Assembly: GCF_937616625.2 (NCBI RefSeq)
Contig: NC_065571.1
Location: forward strand, 28,594,201-28,658,200
Direction: 5' to 3'
DNA from: Mercurialis annua
Lineage: Eukaryota; Streptophyta; Magnoliopsida; Malpighiales; Euphorbiaceae
Length of the DNA: 64,000 nucleotides
Made by a program: the position numbers and the translations under genes. How positions within the stretch are numbered: the first letter of the stretch is position 1; every line of letters starts with the position of its first letter. The notes under the pieces were generated by a model that was given only the letters and a program-made list of their open reading frames with translations, had not been told where the DNA came from and searched no databases. Positions 49,217 to 62,187 of the stretch are shown here, one piece after another.

Positions 49217-52200
49217 TTTCACCTTTTCAGCAATTTATAGCCAAACGTTTACAAACGTTCCGAAACAAATCAAAACATTTCACCTTTTTAGTGATTTAAG
49301 CCAAACGTTTACAAACGTTACGAAACAAATCCAAACGTTTGACCTTTTTATCTATTTAAGCTAAACGTTTACAAACGATACGGAAAAAATCCAAACATTT
49401 ACAAATGTTACGGAACAAAAATAAACTTTTCACATTGTTTAGCAATTTAAGCCAAACGTTTACAAAAGTTACGAAAAAAATCCAAACGTTTCGCCTTTTT
49501 AGCGATTGAAGTCAAACGTTTACAAATGTTATAAAACAAATTCAAACGTTTCCCCATTTTAGCGACTTAAGCCAAACGTATATAAATGTTACGAAACGAA
49601 TCCAAATAATTACAAATGTTACAAAACAAATCCAAACGATTCCCCGTTTTATTGATTTAAGCCAAACGTTTACAAACTTTACGAAACAAATCCAAGCGTT
49701 TCACCTTTTTAGCAATTTAAGCCAAACATTTACAAACGTTCCGAAACAAATCAAAGTGTTTCACCTTTTCAGCAGTTTAAGCCAAACATTTACAAAGGTT
49801 ACGAAACAAATCCAAACGTTCCCCCTTTTTAGCGATTTAAGCAAAACAATTACAAAGGTTAAGAAACAAATCCAAACGTTTCACCTTTTTAGCAATTTAA
49901 ACCAAACGTTTACAAACGTTACGAAACAAATCCAAATGTTTCACCTTTTTAGCAATTTAAGCAAAACCTTTACAAACGATACGAAACAAATCCAAACGTT
50001 TCGCCTTTAAAGTGATTTAAGCCAAACATTTACAAATGTAACGAAACAAATCCAAACGTTTCACCTTTTTTGCGATTTAAGCCAAACGTTTACAAACGTT
50101 GCGAAACAAAACCAAATGTTTAAAACGTTATGAAACTAATCCAAACGTTTCACATTATTAGTGAATTAAGCCAAACCTTTACAAACGTTACGAAAACAAT
50201 TAGCCTTTTTAGCAATTTAAACCAAAGGTTTACAAACGTTACGAAAACAATTAGCCTTTTTAGCAATTTAAACCAAACGTTTACAAACGTTAAGAAACAA
50301 ATCCAAACGTTTCCCCTTTTTAACAATTTAAGCCAAACGTTTACGAACGTTATAAAACAAATCCAAACGTTTCTCCTTTTTAGCGATTAAAGACAAAAAT
50401 TTACGAACGTTACGAAACAAATCAAAACGTTTCAACTTTTTAGCGATTTAAGCCAAACGTTTACAAACGATACGAAATAAGTCCAAACGGTTCCCCTTTT
50501 TAGCAATTTAAGCCAAACGTTCATTAACATTACGAAAAAAATCCAAGCATTTCACCTTTTTAGAAATTTAAGCCAACATTTACAAACGTTATAAAACAAA
50601 TCCAAGCGTTTCACCTTTTAAACACTTTAAGCCAACGTTTACAAACGTTATGAAATAAATCCAAACGTTTCACCTTTTTAGCGATTTAAGATAAACGTTT
50701 ACAAACATTACGAAACAAATCTAAACGTTTCCACTATTTAGCGATTTAAGCCAAACGTTTACAAATGTTACAAAACAAATCTAAACGTCTACAAACGTTA
50801 CATATTAAATCCAAATGTTTCACCTTTTTAGCGATTTAAGCCAAACGTTCACAAACGTTACGAAACAAATCCAAACGTTTCACCTTTTTAGCGATTTAAG
50901 CCAAACGTTTATAAGCGTTACGAAACAAATCCGAATGTTTCGCCTTTTTAGCAATTTAAACCAAATGTTTACAAACGTTACGAAACAAATCCAAAAGTTT
51001 CCCCTTTTAGCGATTTAAGCAAAAGATTTACAAACGTTACGAAACGAATCCTAACGTTACTCCTTTTTAACGATTAAAGCAAAAAGTTTACGAACGTTAC
51101 GAAACAAATCCAAACGTTTCACCTTTTTAGCGATTTAAGCCAAACGTTTACAAACGTTACGAAATAAATCCAAACGTTTCCCGTTTTTAGCAATTTAGGC
51201 TAAACGTTTACAAATGTTACGAAACAAATTCAAGCGTTTCACCTTTTTAGAAATTTAAGCCAACGTTTACAAACTTTACGAAACAAATCCAAGCGTTTCA
51301 CCTTTTTATTAATTTAAGCAAAACATTTACAAACGTTACAAAACAAATCCAAACGTTTCACCTTTTTAGCGATTTAAGCCAAACGTTTAAAAACGTTACG
51401 AAACAAATCCAAACGTTTCACCTTTCTAGCGATTTAAGCCTAACGTTTACAAACGTTACAAAACAAATCCAAATGTTTACAAACATTACAAATTAAATAC
51501 AAATATTTCACCTTTTTAGCGAATTAAGTCAAACGTTTACAAATGTTACGAAACAAATCCAAATATTTCACCTTTTTAGCGATTTAAGACAAACATTTAC
51601 AACTGTTACGAAACAAATTCAAATGTTTCGCCTTTTTAGCAATTTAAACCAAACATTTACAAACATTACGAAACAAATCCAAAAGTTTACCCTTTTTAGC
51701 AATTAAAGTTAAACGTTTACAAACGCTACGAAACAAAACCAAACGTTTAAAACGTTACGAAAGAAATCCAAACGTTTCACAATTTTAGCGATTTAAGCCA
51801 AACTTTTACAAACGTTACGGAACAAAACCAAATGTTTCACATTTTTAGCGATTTAAGCCAAACGTTTACAAATGTTAAGAAACAAATCCAAACGTTTCTC
51901 CATTTTAGCGATTTAAGCCAAACGTTTATAAACATTACGAAACAAATCCAAATAATTACAAACGTTACAAAAAAAATCCAAACGTTTCCCCGTTTTAGGG
52001 ATTTAAGCCAAACGTTTACAAACGTTACGAAACAAATATAAGCGTTTGACCTTTTTAGCAAATTAAGCCAAACATTTACAAACGTTCCGTCACAAATCAA
52101 AGCGTTTCACCTTTTTAACAATTTAAGCCAAACATTTACAAAGGTTACGAAACAAATCCAAACATTTCACCTTTTTAGCGATTTAAGCCAAACGTTTACA

Positions 52201-52245
52201 AACGTTACAAAACAAATCCAAACGTTTACAAACATTACAAATTGA
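49006..52245 (+). repeat. HOR-C unit 2 (shortened)
   Basis: Follows unit 1 at an offset of 4,240-4,289 bp as far as about 52,250, including the shared private variant TTCCGTCACAAATC (47,790 and 52,086), but holds one fewer 1-kb sub-repeat. Confidence 0.75.
50188..50287 (+). repeat. Tandem pair of 50-bp shortened monomers
   Basis: ACGAAAACAATTAGCC occurs at about 50,190 and again 50 bp later. The related monomer near 45,950 has GAAACAAATCCAAACAATTAGCC, so a monomer first lost about 10 bp and was then duplicated. Confidence 0.8.
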
Positions 52246-54526
52246 ATCGAGATGTTTCACCTTTTTAGCGAATTAAGCCAAACGTTTACAAACGTTACAA
52301 AACAAATTCAAATATTTCACCTTTTTAGCGATTTAAGCCAAACATTTACAACCGTTACGAAACAAATCCAAATGTTTCGCCTTTTTAGCAATTTAAACCT
52401 AACGTTTACAAACGTTACGAAACAAATCCAAGCGTTTCACCTTTTCAGCAATTTATAGCCAAACGTTTACAAACGTTCCGAAACAAATCAAAACATTTCA
52501 CCTTTTTAGTGATTTAAGCCAAACATTTACAAACGTTATGAAACAAATCCAAAGCGTTTCACCTTTTTATCAATTTAAGCCAACGTTTGCAGACGTTACG
52601 AAATAAATCCAAACGTTTACAAACATTACAAATTAAATCGAAATGTTTCACCTTGTTAGCAAATTAAGCCAAACGTTTACAAACGTTACGGAAAAAATCC
52701 AAATATTTCACCTTTTTAGCAATTTAAGCCAAACATTTACAACTGTTACGAAACAAATCCAAATGTTTCGCCTTTTTAGCAATTTAAACCCAACGTTTAC
52801 AAACGTTACGAAACAAATCCAAGCGTTTCACCTTTTCAGCAATTTATAGCCAAACGTTTACAAACGTTACTAATCAAATCAAAGCGTTTCACCTTTTTAG
52901 CAATTTAAGCCAACGTTTACAAACGTTACGAAACAAATCCAAATGTTTCACCTTTTTAGAGATTTAAGCCTAACGTTTACAAACGTTACAAAACAAATCC
53001 AAACGTTTACAAACATTACAAATTAAATTCAAATATTTCACCTTTTTAGCGAATTAAGCCAAACGTTTACAAACGTTACGAAACAAATCCAAATATTTCA
53101 CCTTTTTAGCGATTTAAGCCAAACATTTACAACTGTTATGAAACAAATTCAAATGTTTCGCCTTTTTAGCAATTTAAACCAATCGTTTACAAACGTTATG
53201 AAACAAATCAAAAAGTTTCCCCTTTTTAGCAATTTAAGCCAAACGTTTACAAATGTTACGAAACAAAACCAAACGTTTAAAACAATACGAAACAAATCCA
53301 AAAGTTTCACATTTTTAGCGATTTATGCCAAACTTTTACAAACGTTACCGAACAAAACAAAACGTTTCACATTTTTAGCGATTTAAGTCAAACGTTTACA
53401 AACGTTACGGAACAAATCCAAGCGTTTCACCTTTTTAGCAATTTAAGCCAAACGTTACGAAACAAATTTAAACGTTTCACATTTTTAGCGATTTAAGCCA
53501 AACGTTTACAAACGTTACGAAACAAAACCAAATATTTCCATTTTTAGCGTTTTAAGCCAAACGTTTACAAACGTTACGAAATAAATCCAAGCGTTTCACC
53601 GATTTAGTGATTTAAGCATAACGTTTACAAACGTTACGAAACAAATCTAAGCGTTTCACCTTTATAGCAATTTAAGCCAAACGTTACGAAACAAATCCAA
53701 ACGTTTCACCTTTTTAGCGATTTCAGCCAAACGCATACAAACGTTATGAAACAAATCCAAACGTTTCGCCTTTATAGCGATTTAAGCCAAACGTTTACAA
53801 ACTTTACGAAACATATCCAAATATTTCACCTTTTTAGCGATTTAAGCCAAACCTATACAAACTTTACGAAACAAGACCAAGCATTTCACCTTTTTAGCAA
53901 TTTAAGCCAAACATTTTCAAAAGTTACGAAACAAATCCCAACGTTTTCCCATTTTAGCGATTTAAGCCAAATGTTTACAAATGTTACGAAACAGATCCAA
54001 GCGTTTCACCTTTTTAGCGATATAAGGCAAACTTTTACAAACGATACAAAACAAAACCAAACGTTTAAAACGTTACTAAACAAATACAAACATTTCACAT
54101 TTTTAGCAATTTAAGTCAAATGTTTACAAAAGTTACGAAATAAAGCCAAATGTATACAAACGTTACGAAAGAAATCCAAGTGTTTCACTTTTTTGCAATT
54201 TAAGCCAAACGTTTCCCCATTTTAGCGATGAAAAACGTTACGAAAAGAATTTAAACGTTTTCCCTTTTTAGCAATTTAAGCCAAATGTTTACAAACGTTA
54301 CGAAACAAATCAAAACGTTTAACTTTTTTAGCAATTTAAGGAAAACGTTTACAAACATTACGAAACAAATCCAAGAGTTTCCCCTTTTAAGCATTTTATG
54401 CCAAACGTTTACAAACGTTATGAAACAAATCAAAGCGTTTCACCTTTTTATCAATATAAGCCAAACGTTTACAAATATTACAAAACAAATCCAAACGTTT
54501 CACCTTTTTAGCGATTGAAGCCAAAC

Positions 54527-55010
54527 GTTTACAAACGTTACGAAACAATGCCAAACGTTACGAAACAAATCCAAGCGCTTCACCTTTTTAGCATTTTAAG
54601 CCAAACGTTTACAAACGTTACGAAACAAAACCAAGCGTTTCACCTTTTTATCAATTTAAGCCAAAAGTTTACAAATATTACGAAACAAATCCAAACATTT
54701 CACCTTTTTTGCGATTGAAGCCAAACGTTTATAAACGTTACGAAACAATGCCAAACGTTTACAAACATTACAAAACAAATCCAAGCGTTTCACCTTTTTA
54801 GCAATTTAAGCCAAACGTTTACAAATGTTACGAAACAAAACCAAGCGTTTCACCTTTTTATCAATTTAAGCCAAAAGTTTACAAATATTACGAAACAAAT
54901 CCAAACGTTTCACCTTTTTAGCGATTGAAGCCAAACGTTTATAAACGTTACGAAACAATGCCAAACGTTTACAAACATTACGAAACAAATCCAAGCGTTT
55001 CACCTTTTTA
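54527..55010 (+). repeat. Compound repeat of about 200-210 bp, 2.3 copies
   Basis: The unusual ACGAAACAATGCCAAACG monomer occurs at about 54,540, 54,740 and 54,950, each time preceded by GCGATTGAAGCCAAACG, with the TTTTTATCAATTTAAGCC monomer in between. Each unit is about 3.5 monomers. Confidence 0.8.
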
Positions 55011-55079
55011 GCAATTTAAGCCAAACGTTTTCAAACGTTACGAAAGAAATCCAAACGTTTCACCTTTTTAGTGATTTAA

Positions 55080-56400
55080 GCCAAACGTTTACAAATTTCC
55101 AGTGATTGAAGCCAAATGTTTTGAAACGCTACGAAACAAATCTAAACGTTTCACCTTTTTAGCAATTTAAGACAAGCGTTTACAAACGTTATAAAACAAA
55201 TCCAAACGTGTCACCTTTTTAGCGATTTAAACAAATCAAAAACATTTCCCCATTTTAGCAATTTAAGCCAAACGTTTACAACCGTTACGAAAAAAATCCA
55301 AACGCTTTACCTTTTGAGCGATTTAAGCCAAACGTATACTAACGTTACGAAACAAATCCAATAGTTTCCCCAGTTTAGCGATTTAAGCCAAACGTTACGA
55401 AACAAATCCAAACGTTTCCCCTTTTTAACGATTTATGCCAAACGTTTACAAACGTTAAGAAACAAAACCAAACATTTAAAACATTACAAAACAAATCCAA
55501 ATGTTTCACATTTTTACCGATTTAAGCCAAGCGTTTACAAACATTGCGAAACAAAACCAAACGTTTCCCATTTTTAGCGAATTAAGCCAAACGTTTATAA
55601 ACGTTACGAAACAAATGCAAGCGTTTCACCTTTTTAGTGATTTAATCCAAATATTTACAAAAGTTACGAAACAAATCCAAGTGTTTCACCTTTTTAGCAA
55701 TTTAAGCCAAACGTTTGCAAACGTTACGAAACAAATCCAAACTTATCACCTTTTTTGCGATTTAAGCCAAACGTTTATGAACGTTACGAAACAAAACCAA
55801 ACGTTTAACCTTTTTAGCGATATAAGCCAAATCTTTAAAACGTCACGAAATAAATCCAAACGTTTACAAACATTACGGAACAAAAACAAACGTTTCCCAT
55901 TTTTAGCAATTTAAGCCAAACATTTACAAACGTTACGAAACAAATCCAAACGTTTCACTTTTTTAGCGATTAAAGCGAAATGTTTACTAAAGTTACGAAA
56001 CAAATCCAAACGTTTCCCCATTTTAGCGATTTTAGCCAAACGTTTATAAACGTTACGAAACAAAACCAAACGTTTAACTTTTTTAGCGATATAAGCCAAA
56101 TCTTTAAAACGTCACGAAATAAATCCAAACGTTTACAAAGATTACGGAACAAAAACCACTTTTCACATTTTTAGCAATTTAAGCCAAACGTTTACAAACA
56201 TTACGAAACAAATCCAAACGTTTCACTTTTTTAGCGATTCAAGCGAAATGTTTATAAACATTACGAAACAAATCCAAACGTTTCCCTAGTTTAGCGATTT
56301 TAGCCAAACATTTAGAAACGTTACAAAACATAAACAAACGTTGCGAAACTAATCCAAACATTTAGAAACGTCACGAAACAAATCCAAACAAACCCCATTT
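55080..56400 (+). repeat. HOR-B-like block displaced into HOR-C
   Basis: CAGTGATTGAAGCCAAATGT near 55,098 and the following monomers (ACCGATTTAAGCCAAGCG, ATTAAAGCGAAATG, ATCTTTAAAACGTCACG, CAAACAAACTCC-like) occur in the same order as in 38,290-39,260. A stretch inside (about 55,800-55,990) is repeated at about 56,060-56,240. Confidence 0.72.
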
Positions 56401-56447
56401 TAGGGATTTAAGCCAAACGTTTACAAACGTTACGAAACAAATCCAAA

Positions 56448-59400
56448 CGTTTGACCTTTTTAGCTATTTAAGCCAAACGTTTACAAACGATACGAAAAAA
56501 TCCAAACATTTACAAATGTTACGGAACAAAAATAAACTTTTCACATTGTTTAGCAATTTAAGCCAAACGTTTACAAAAGTTGCGAAAAAAATCCAAACGT
56601 TTCGCCTTTTTAGCGATTGAAGTCAAACATTTACAAATGTTATAAAACAAATTCAAAGGTTTATAAATGTTACGAAACAAATCCAAATAATTAAAAATGT
56701 TACAAAACAAATCCAAACGATTCCCCATTTTATTAATTTAAGCCAAACGTTTACAAACTTTACGAAACAAATCCAAGCGTTTCACCTTTTTAGCAATTTA
56801 AGCCAAACATTTACAAACGTTCCGAAACAAATCAAAGTGTTTCACCTTTTTAGCAGTTTAAGCCAAACATTTACAAAGGTTAGGAAACAAATCCAAACGT
56901 TCCCCCTTTTTAGCGATTTAAGCAAAACATTTACAAAGGTTACGAAACAAATCCAAACGTTTCACCTTTTTAGCTATTTAAACCAAACCTTTACAAACGT
57001 TACGAAACAAATCCAAACGTTTCACCTTTTTAGCAATTTAAGCAAAACCTTTACAAACGATACGAAACAAATCCAAACGTTTCGCCTTTATAGTGATTTA
57101 AGCCAAACGTTTACAAATGTAACGAAACAAATCCAAACGTTTCACCTTTTTTGCGATTTAAGCCAAACGTTTACAAACGTTGCGAAACAAAACCAAATGT
57201 TTAAAACGTTACGAAACAAATCCAAACGTTTCACATTATTAGTGAATTAAGCCAAACCTTTACAAACGTTACAAAACAAATCCAAACAATTAGCATTTTT
57301 AGCAATTTAAACCAAACGTTTACAAACGTTACGAAACAAATCCAAACGTTTCCCCTTTTTAACAATTTAAGCCAAACGTTTACAAACGTTACGAAATAAA
57401 TCCAAACGTTTCTCCTTTTTAGCGATTAAAGCTAAAAGTTTACGAACGTTACGAAACAAATCCAAACGTTTCAACTTTTTAGCGATTTAAGCCAAACGTT
57501 TACAAACGATACGAAATAAATCCAAACGGTTCCCCTTTTTAGCAATTTAAGCCAAACGTTTATAAACATTACGAAAAAAATCCAAGCATTTCACCTTTTT
57601 AGCAATTTAAGCCAACATTTACAAACGTTATAAAACAAATCTAAGCGTTTCACCTTTTTAGCAATTTAAGCCAACGTTTACAAATGTTATGAAATAAATC
57701 CGAACGTTTCACCTTTTTAGCGATTTTAGATAAACGTTTACAAACATTGCGAAACAAATCCAAACGTTTCAACTTTTTTGCGATTTAAGCCAAACGTTTA
57801 CAAATGTTACAAAACAAATCTAAACGTTTACAAACGTTACAAATTAAATCCAAATGTTTCACCTTTTTAGAGATTTAAGCCAAACGTTCACAAACGTTAC
57901 GAAACAAATCCAAATGTTTCACCTTTATAGCGATTTAAGCCAAACGTTTACAAGCGTTACGAAACAAATCCGAACGTTTCGCCTTTTTAGCAATTTAAAC
58001 CAAATGTTTACAAACGTTACGAAACAAATCCAAAAGTTTCCCCTTTTAGCGATTTAAGCGAAACGTTTACAAAAGTTACGAAACAAATCCTAACGTTACT
58101 CCTTTTTAACGATTAAAGCAAAAAGTTTACGAACGTTACGAAACAAATCCAAACGTTTCACCTTTTTAGCGATTTAAGCCAAACGTTTACAAACGTTACA
58201 AAATAAATCCAAACGTTTCCCCTTTTTAGCAATTTAGGCTAAACGTTTACAAATGTTACGGAACAAATCCAAGCGTTTCACCTTTTTAGCAATTTAAACC
58301 AAACATTTACAAACGTTACGAAACAAATCCAAACGTTTCACCTTTTTAGCGATTTAAGCCAAATGTTTAGAAACGTTACGTAACAAATCCGAACGTTTCA
58401 CCTTTTTAGCGATTTAAGCCTAACGTTTACAAAAGTTACAAAACAAATCCAAACGTTTCAACTTTTTAGCGATTTAAGCCAAATGTTTAGAAACGTTACG
58501 AAACAAATCCAAACGTTTCACCTTTTTAGCGAATTAAGCCTAACGTTTACAAACGTTACAAAACAAATCCAAACGTTTACAAACATTACAAATTAAATCC
58601 AAATATTTTACCTTTTTAGCGAATGAAGCCAAACGTTTACAAATGTTACGAAACAAATCCAAATATTTCACCTTTTTAGCGATTTAAGACAAACATTTAC
58701 AACTGATTCGAAACAAATTTAAATGTTTCTTCTTTTTAGCAATTTAAACCAAACGTTTCCAAACGTTACGAAACAAATCCAAACGTTTAAAATTTTACGA
58801 AACAAATCCAAACGTTTCACATTTTTTGCGATTTAAGCCAAACTCTTACAAACGTTACGGAACAAAACCAAACGTTTCACATTTTTAGCGATTTAAGCCA
58901 AACGTTTACAAATGTTAAGAAACAAATCCAAACGTTTCCCCATTTTAGCGATTTAAGCCAAACATTTATACATGTTACGAAACAAATCCAAATAATTACA
59001 AACGTTACAAAAAAAATCCAAACGTTTCCCCGTTTTAGTGATTTAAGCCAAACGTTTACAAACATTACGAAACAAATATAAGCGTTTGACCTTTTTAGCA
59101 AATTAAGCCAAACATTTACAAACGTTCCGTAACAAATCAAAGCGTTTCACCTTTTTAGAAATTTAAGCCAAACGTTTACAAAGGTTACGAAACAAATGCA
59201 AACGTTTCCCCTTTTTAGCGATTTAAGCCAAACGTTTACAAACGTTACAAAACAAATCCAAACGTTTACAAACATTACAAATTAAATCGAAATGTTTCAC
59301 CTTTTTAGCGAATTAAGCCAAACGTTTACAAACGTTACGAAACAAATCGAAATATTTCACCTTTTTAGCGATTTAAGCCAAACATTTACAACCGTTACGA

Positions 59401-60029
59401 AACAAATCCAAATGTTTCGCATTTTTAGCAATTTAAACCTAACGTTTACAAATGTTACGAAATAAATCCAAGCGTTTTACCTTTTCAGCAATTTATAGCC
59501 AAACGTTTACAAACGTTCTGAAACAAATCAAAACATTTCACCTTTTTAGTGATTTAAGCCAAACGTTTACAATTGTTACGAAACAAATCCAAACGTTTGA
59601 CCTTTTTATCTATTTAAGCCAAACGTTTACAAACGGTACGAAAAAAATCCAAACATTTACAAATGTTACGGAACAAAATTAAACTTTTCACATTGTTTAG
59701 CAATTTAAGCCAAACGTTTACAAAAGTTACAAAAAAAATCCAAACGTTCCGCTTTTTTAGCGAGTGAAGTCAAACGTTTACAAATGTTATAAAACAAATT
59801 CAAACGTTTCCCCATTTTAGCAACTTAACAAATCCAAACGTTTCACCTTTTTAGCAATTTAAGCAAAACCTTTACAAACGATACGAAACAAATCCAAACG
59901 TTTCGCCATTATAGTGATTTAAGCTAAACGTTTACAAATGTAACGAAAACAATCCAAACGTTTCACCTTTTTTGCGATTTATGCCAAACGTTTACAAACG
60001 TTGCGAAACAAAACCAAATGTTTAAAACA
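56448..60029 (+). repeat. HOR-C further units
   Basis: Contains the three HOR-C markers at 56,545, 57,234 and 58,030, then the first marker again at 59,692. Near 59,825 ACTTAACAAATCCAAACG marks an internal deletion joining two monomers out of register, which shortens the interval between the first two markers to about 360 bp, against about 720 bp in units 1 and 2. Confidence 0.75.
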
Positions 60030-62187
60030 TTACGAAACAAATCCAAACGTTTCACATTATTAGTGAATTAAGCCAAACCTTTACAAACGTTACGAAACAA
60101 ATCCAAACAATTAGCCTTTTTAGCAATTTAAACCAAACGTTTACAAACGTTACGAAACAAATCCAAACGTTTCCCCTTTTTAACAATTTAAGCCAAACGT
60201 TTACAAACGTTATGAAACAAATCCAAACGTTTCTCCTTTTTAGCGATTAAAGCCAAAAGTTTACGAACGTTACAAAACAAATCAAAACGTTTCAACTTTT
60301 TAGCGATTTAAGCCAAACGTTTACAAACGATACGAAATAAATCCAAACGGTTCCCCTTTTTAGCAATTTAAGCCAAACGTTTATTAACATTACGAAAAAA
60401 ATCCAAGCATTTCACCTTTTTAGAAATTTAAGCCAACATTTACAAACGTTACAAAACAAATCCAAGCGTTTCACCTTTTTAGCCATTTAAGCCAACGTTT
60501 ACAAACGTTATGAAATAAATCCAAACGTTCCACCTTTTTAGCGATTTAAGATAAACGTTTACAAACATTACGAAACAAATCCAAACGTTTCAACTATTTA
60601 GCGATTTAAGCCAAACGTTTACAAATGTTACAAAACAAATCTAAACGTTTCAAACGTTACAAATTAAATCCAAATGTTTCACCTTTTTAGCGATTTAAGA
60701 CGAACGTTCACAAACGTTACGAAACAAATCCAAACGTTTCACCTTTTTAGCGAATTAAGCCAAACGTTTATAAGCGTTACGAAACAAATCCGAACGTTTC
60801 GCCTTTTTAGCAATTTAATCCAAATGTTAACAAACGTTACGAAACAAATCCAAAAGTTTCCCCTTTTAGCGATTTAAGCCAAACGTTTACAAATGTTACG
60901 AAACAAATCCCAGCGTTACTCCTTTTTAATGATTAAAGCAAAAAGTTTACGAATGTTACGAAACAAATCCAAACGTTTCACCTTTTTAGCGAATTAAGCC
61001 AAACGTTTACAGACGTTACGAAATAAATCCAAACGTTTCCCCTTTTTAGCAATTTAAGCTAAACGTTTACAAACGTTATGAAACAAATCAAAGCGTTTCA
61101 CCTTTTTAGCAATTTAAGCCAAACGCTTACAAAGGTTACGAAACAAATCCAAACGTTTCCCCTTTTTAGCGATTTAAGCCAAACGTTTACAAACGTTACA
61201 AAACAAATCCAAACGTTTACAAACATTACAAATTAAATCGAAATGTTTCACCTTTTTAGCGAATTAAGCCAAACGTTTACAAACGTTATGAAACAAATCC
61301 AAATATTTCACCTTTTTAGCGATTTAAGCCAAACATTTACAACCGTTACGAAACAAATCCAAATGTTTCGCCTTTTTAGCAATTTAAACCTAACGTTTAC
61401 AAATGTTACGAAACAAATCCAAGCGTTTCACCTTTTCAGCAATTTATAGCCAAACGTTTACAAACGTTCCGAAACAAATCAAAACATTTCCCCTTTTTAG
61501 TGATTTAAGCCAAACGTTTACAAACGTTACGAAACAAATCCAAACGTTTGACCTTTTTATCTATTTAAGCCAAACGTTTACAAACGATACGAAAAAAATC
61601 CGAACATTTACAAATGTTACGGAACAAAAATAAACTTTTCACATTGTTTAGCAATTTAAGCCAAACGTTTACAAAAGTTACGAAAAAAATCCAAACGTTT
61701 CGCCTTTTTAGCGATTGAAGTCAAACGTTTACAAATGTTATAAAACAAATTCAAACGTTTCCCCATTTTAGCAACTTAAGCCAAACGTTTATAAATGTTA
61801 CGAAACAAATCCAAATAATTACAAATGTTACAAAACAAATCGAAACGATTCCCCGTTTTATTGATTTAAGCCAAACGTTTACAAACTTTACGAAACAAAT
61901 CCAAGCGTTTCACCTTTTTAGCAAATTAAGCCAAACATTTACAAACGTTCCGAAACAAATCAAAGTGTTTCACCTTTTTAGCAGTTTAAGCCAAACATTT
62001 ACAAAGGTTACGAAACAAATCCAAACGTTCCCCCTTTTTAGCGATTTAAGCAAAACATTTACAAAGGTTACGAAACAAATCCAAACGTTTCACCTTTTTA
62101 GCGATTTAAACCAAACGTTTACAAACGTTACGAAACAAATCCAAACGTTTCACCTTTTTAGCAATTTAAGCAAAATCTTTACAAACG
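60030..62187 (+). repeat. 2,158-bp young duplication, copy 1
   Basis: All markers between here and the next copy are offset by exactly 2,158 bp (60,053/62,211, 60,674/62,832, 61,243/63,401, 61,403/63,561). The left edge lies where CATTACGAAAC differs from CGATACGAAAC. The unit is very close to 36 monomers. Confidence 0.88.

Larger units (their letters stand above)
52246..56447 (+). repeat. Mixed satellite stretch inside HOR-C
   Basis: Starts like another HOR-C unit (52,246-53,400) and continues with monomers I could not assign to a unit (53,400-54,500). It then holds a small compound repeat (54,527-55,010) and a block resembling HOR-B (about 55,080-56,400). No gene is seen; open frames at 53,746 and 55,501 are satellite periodicity. 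Confidence 0.8.
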
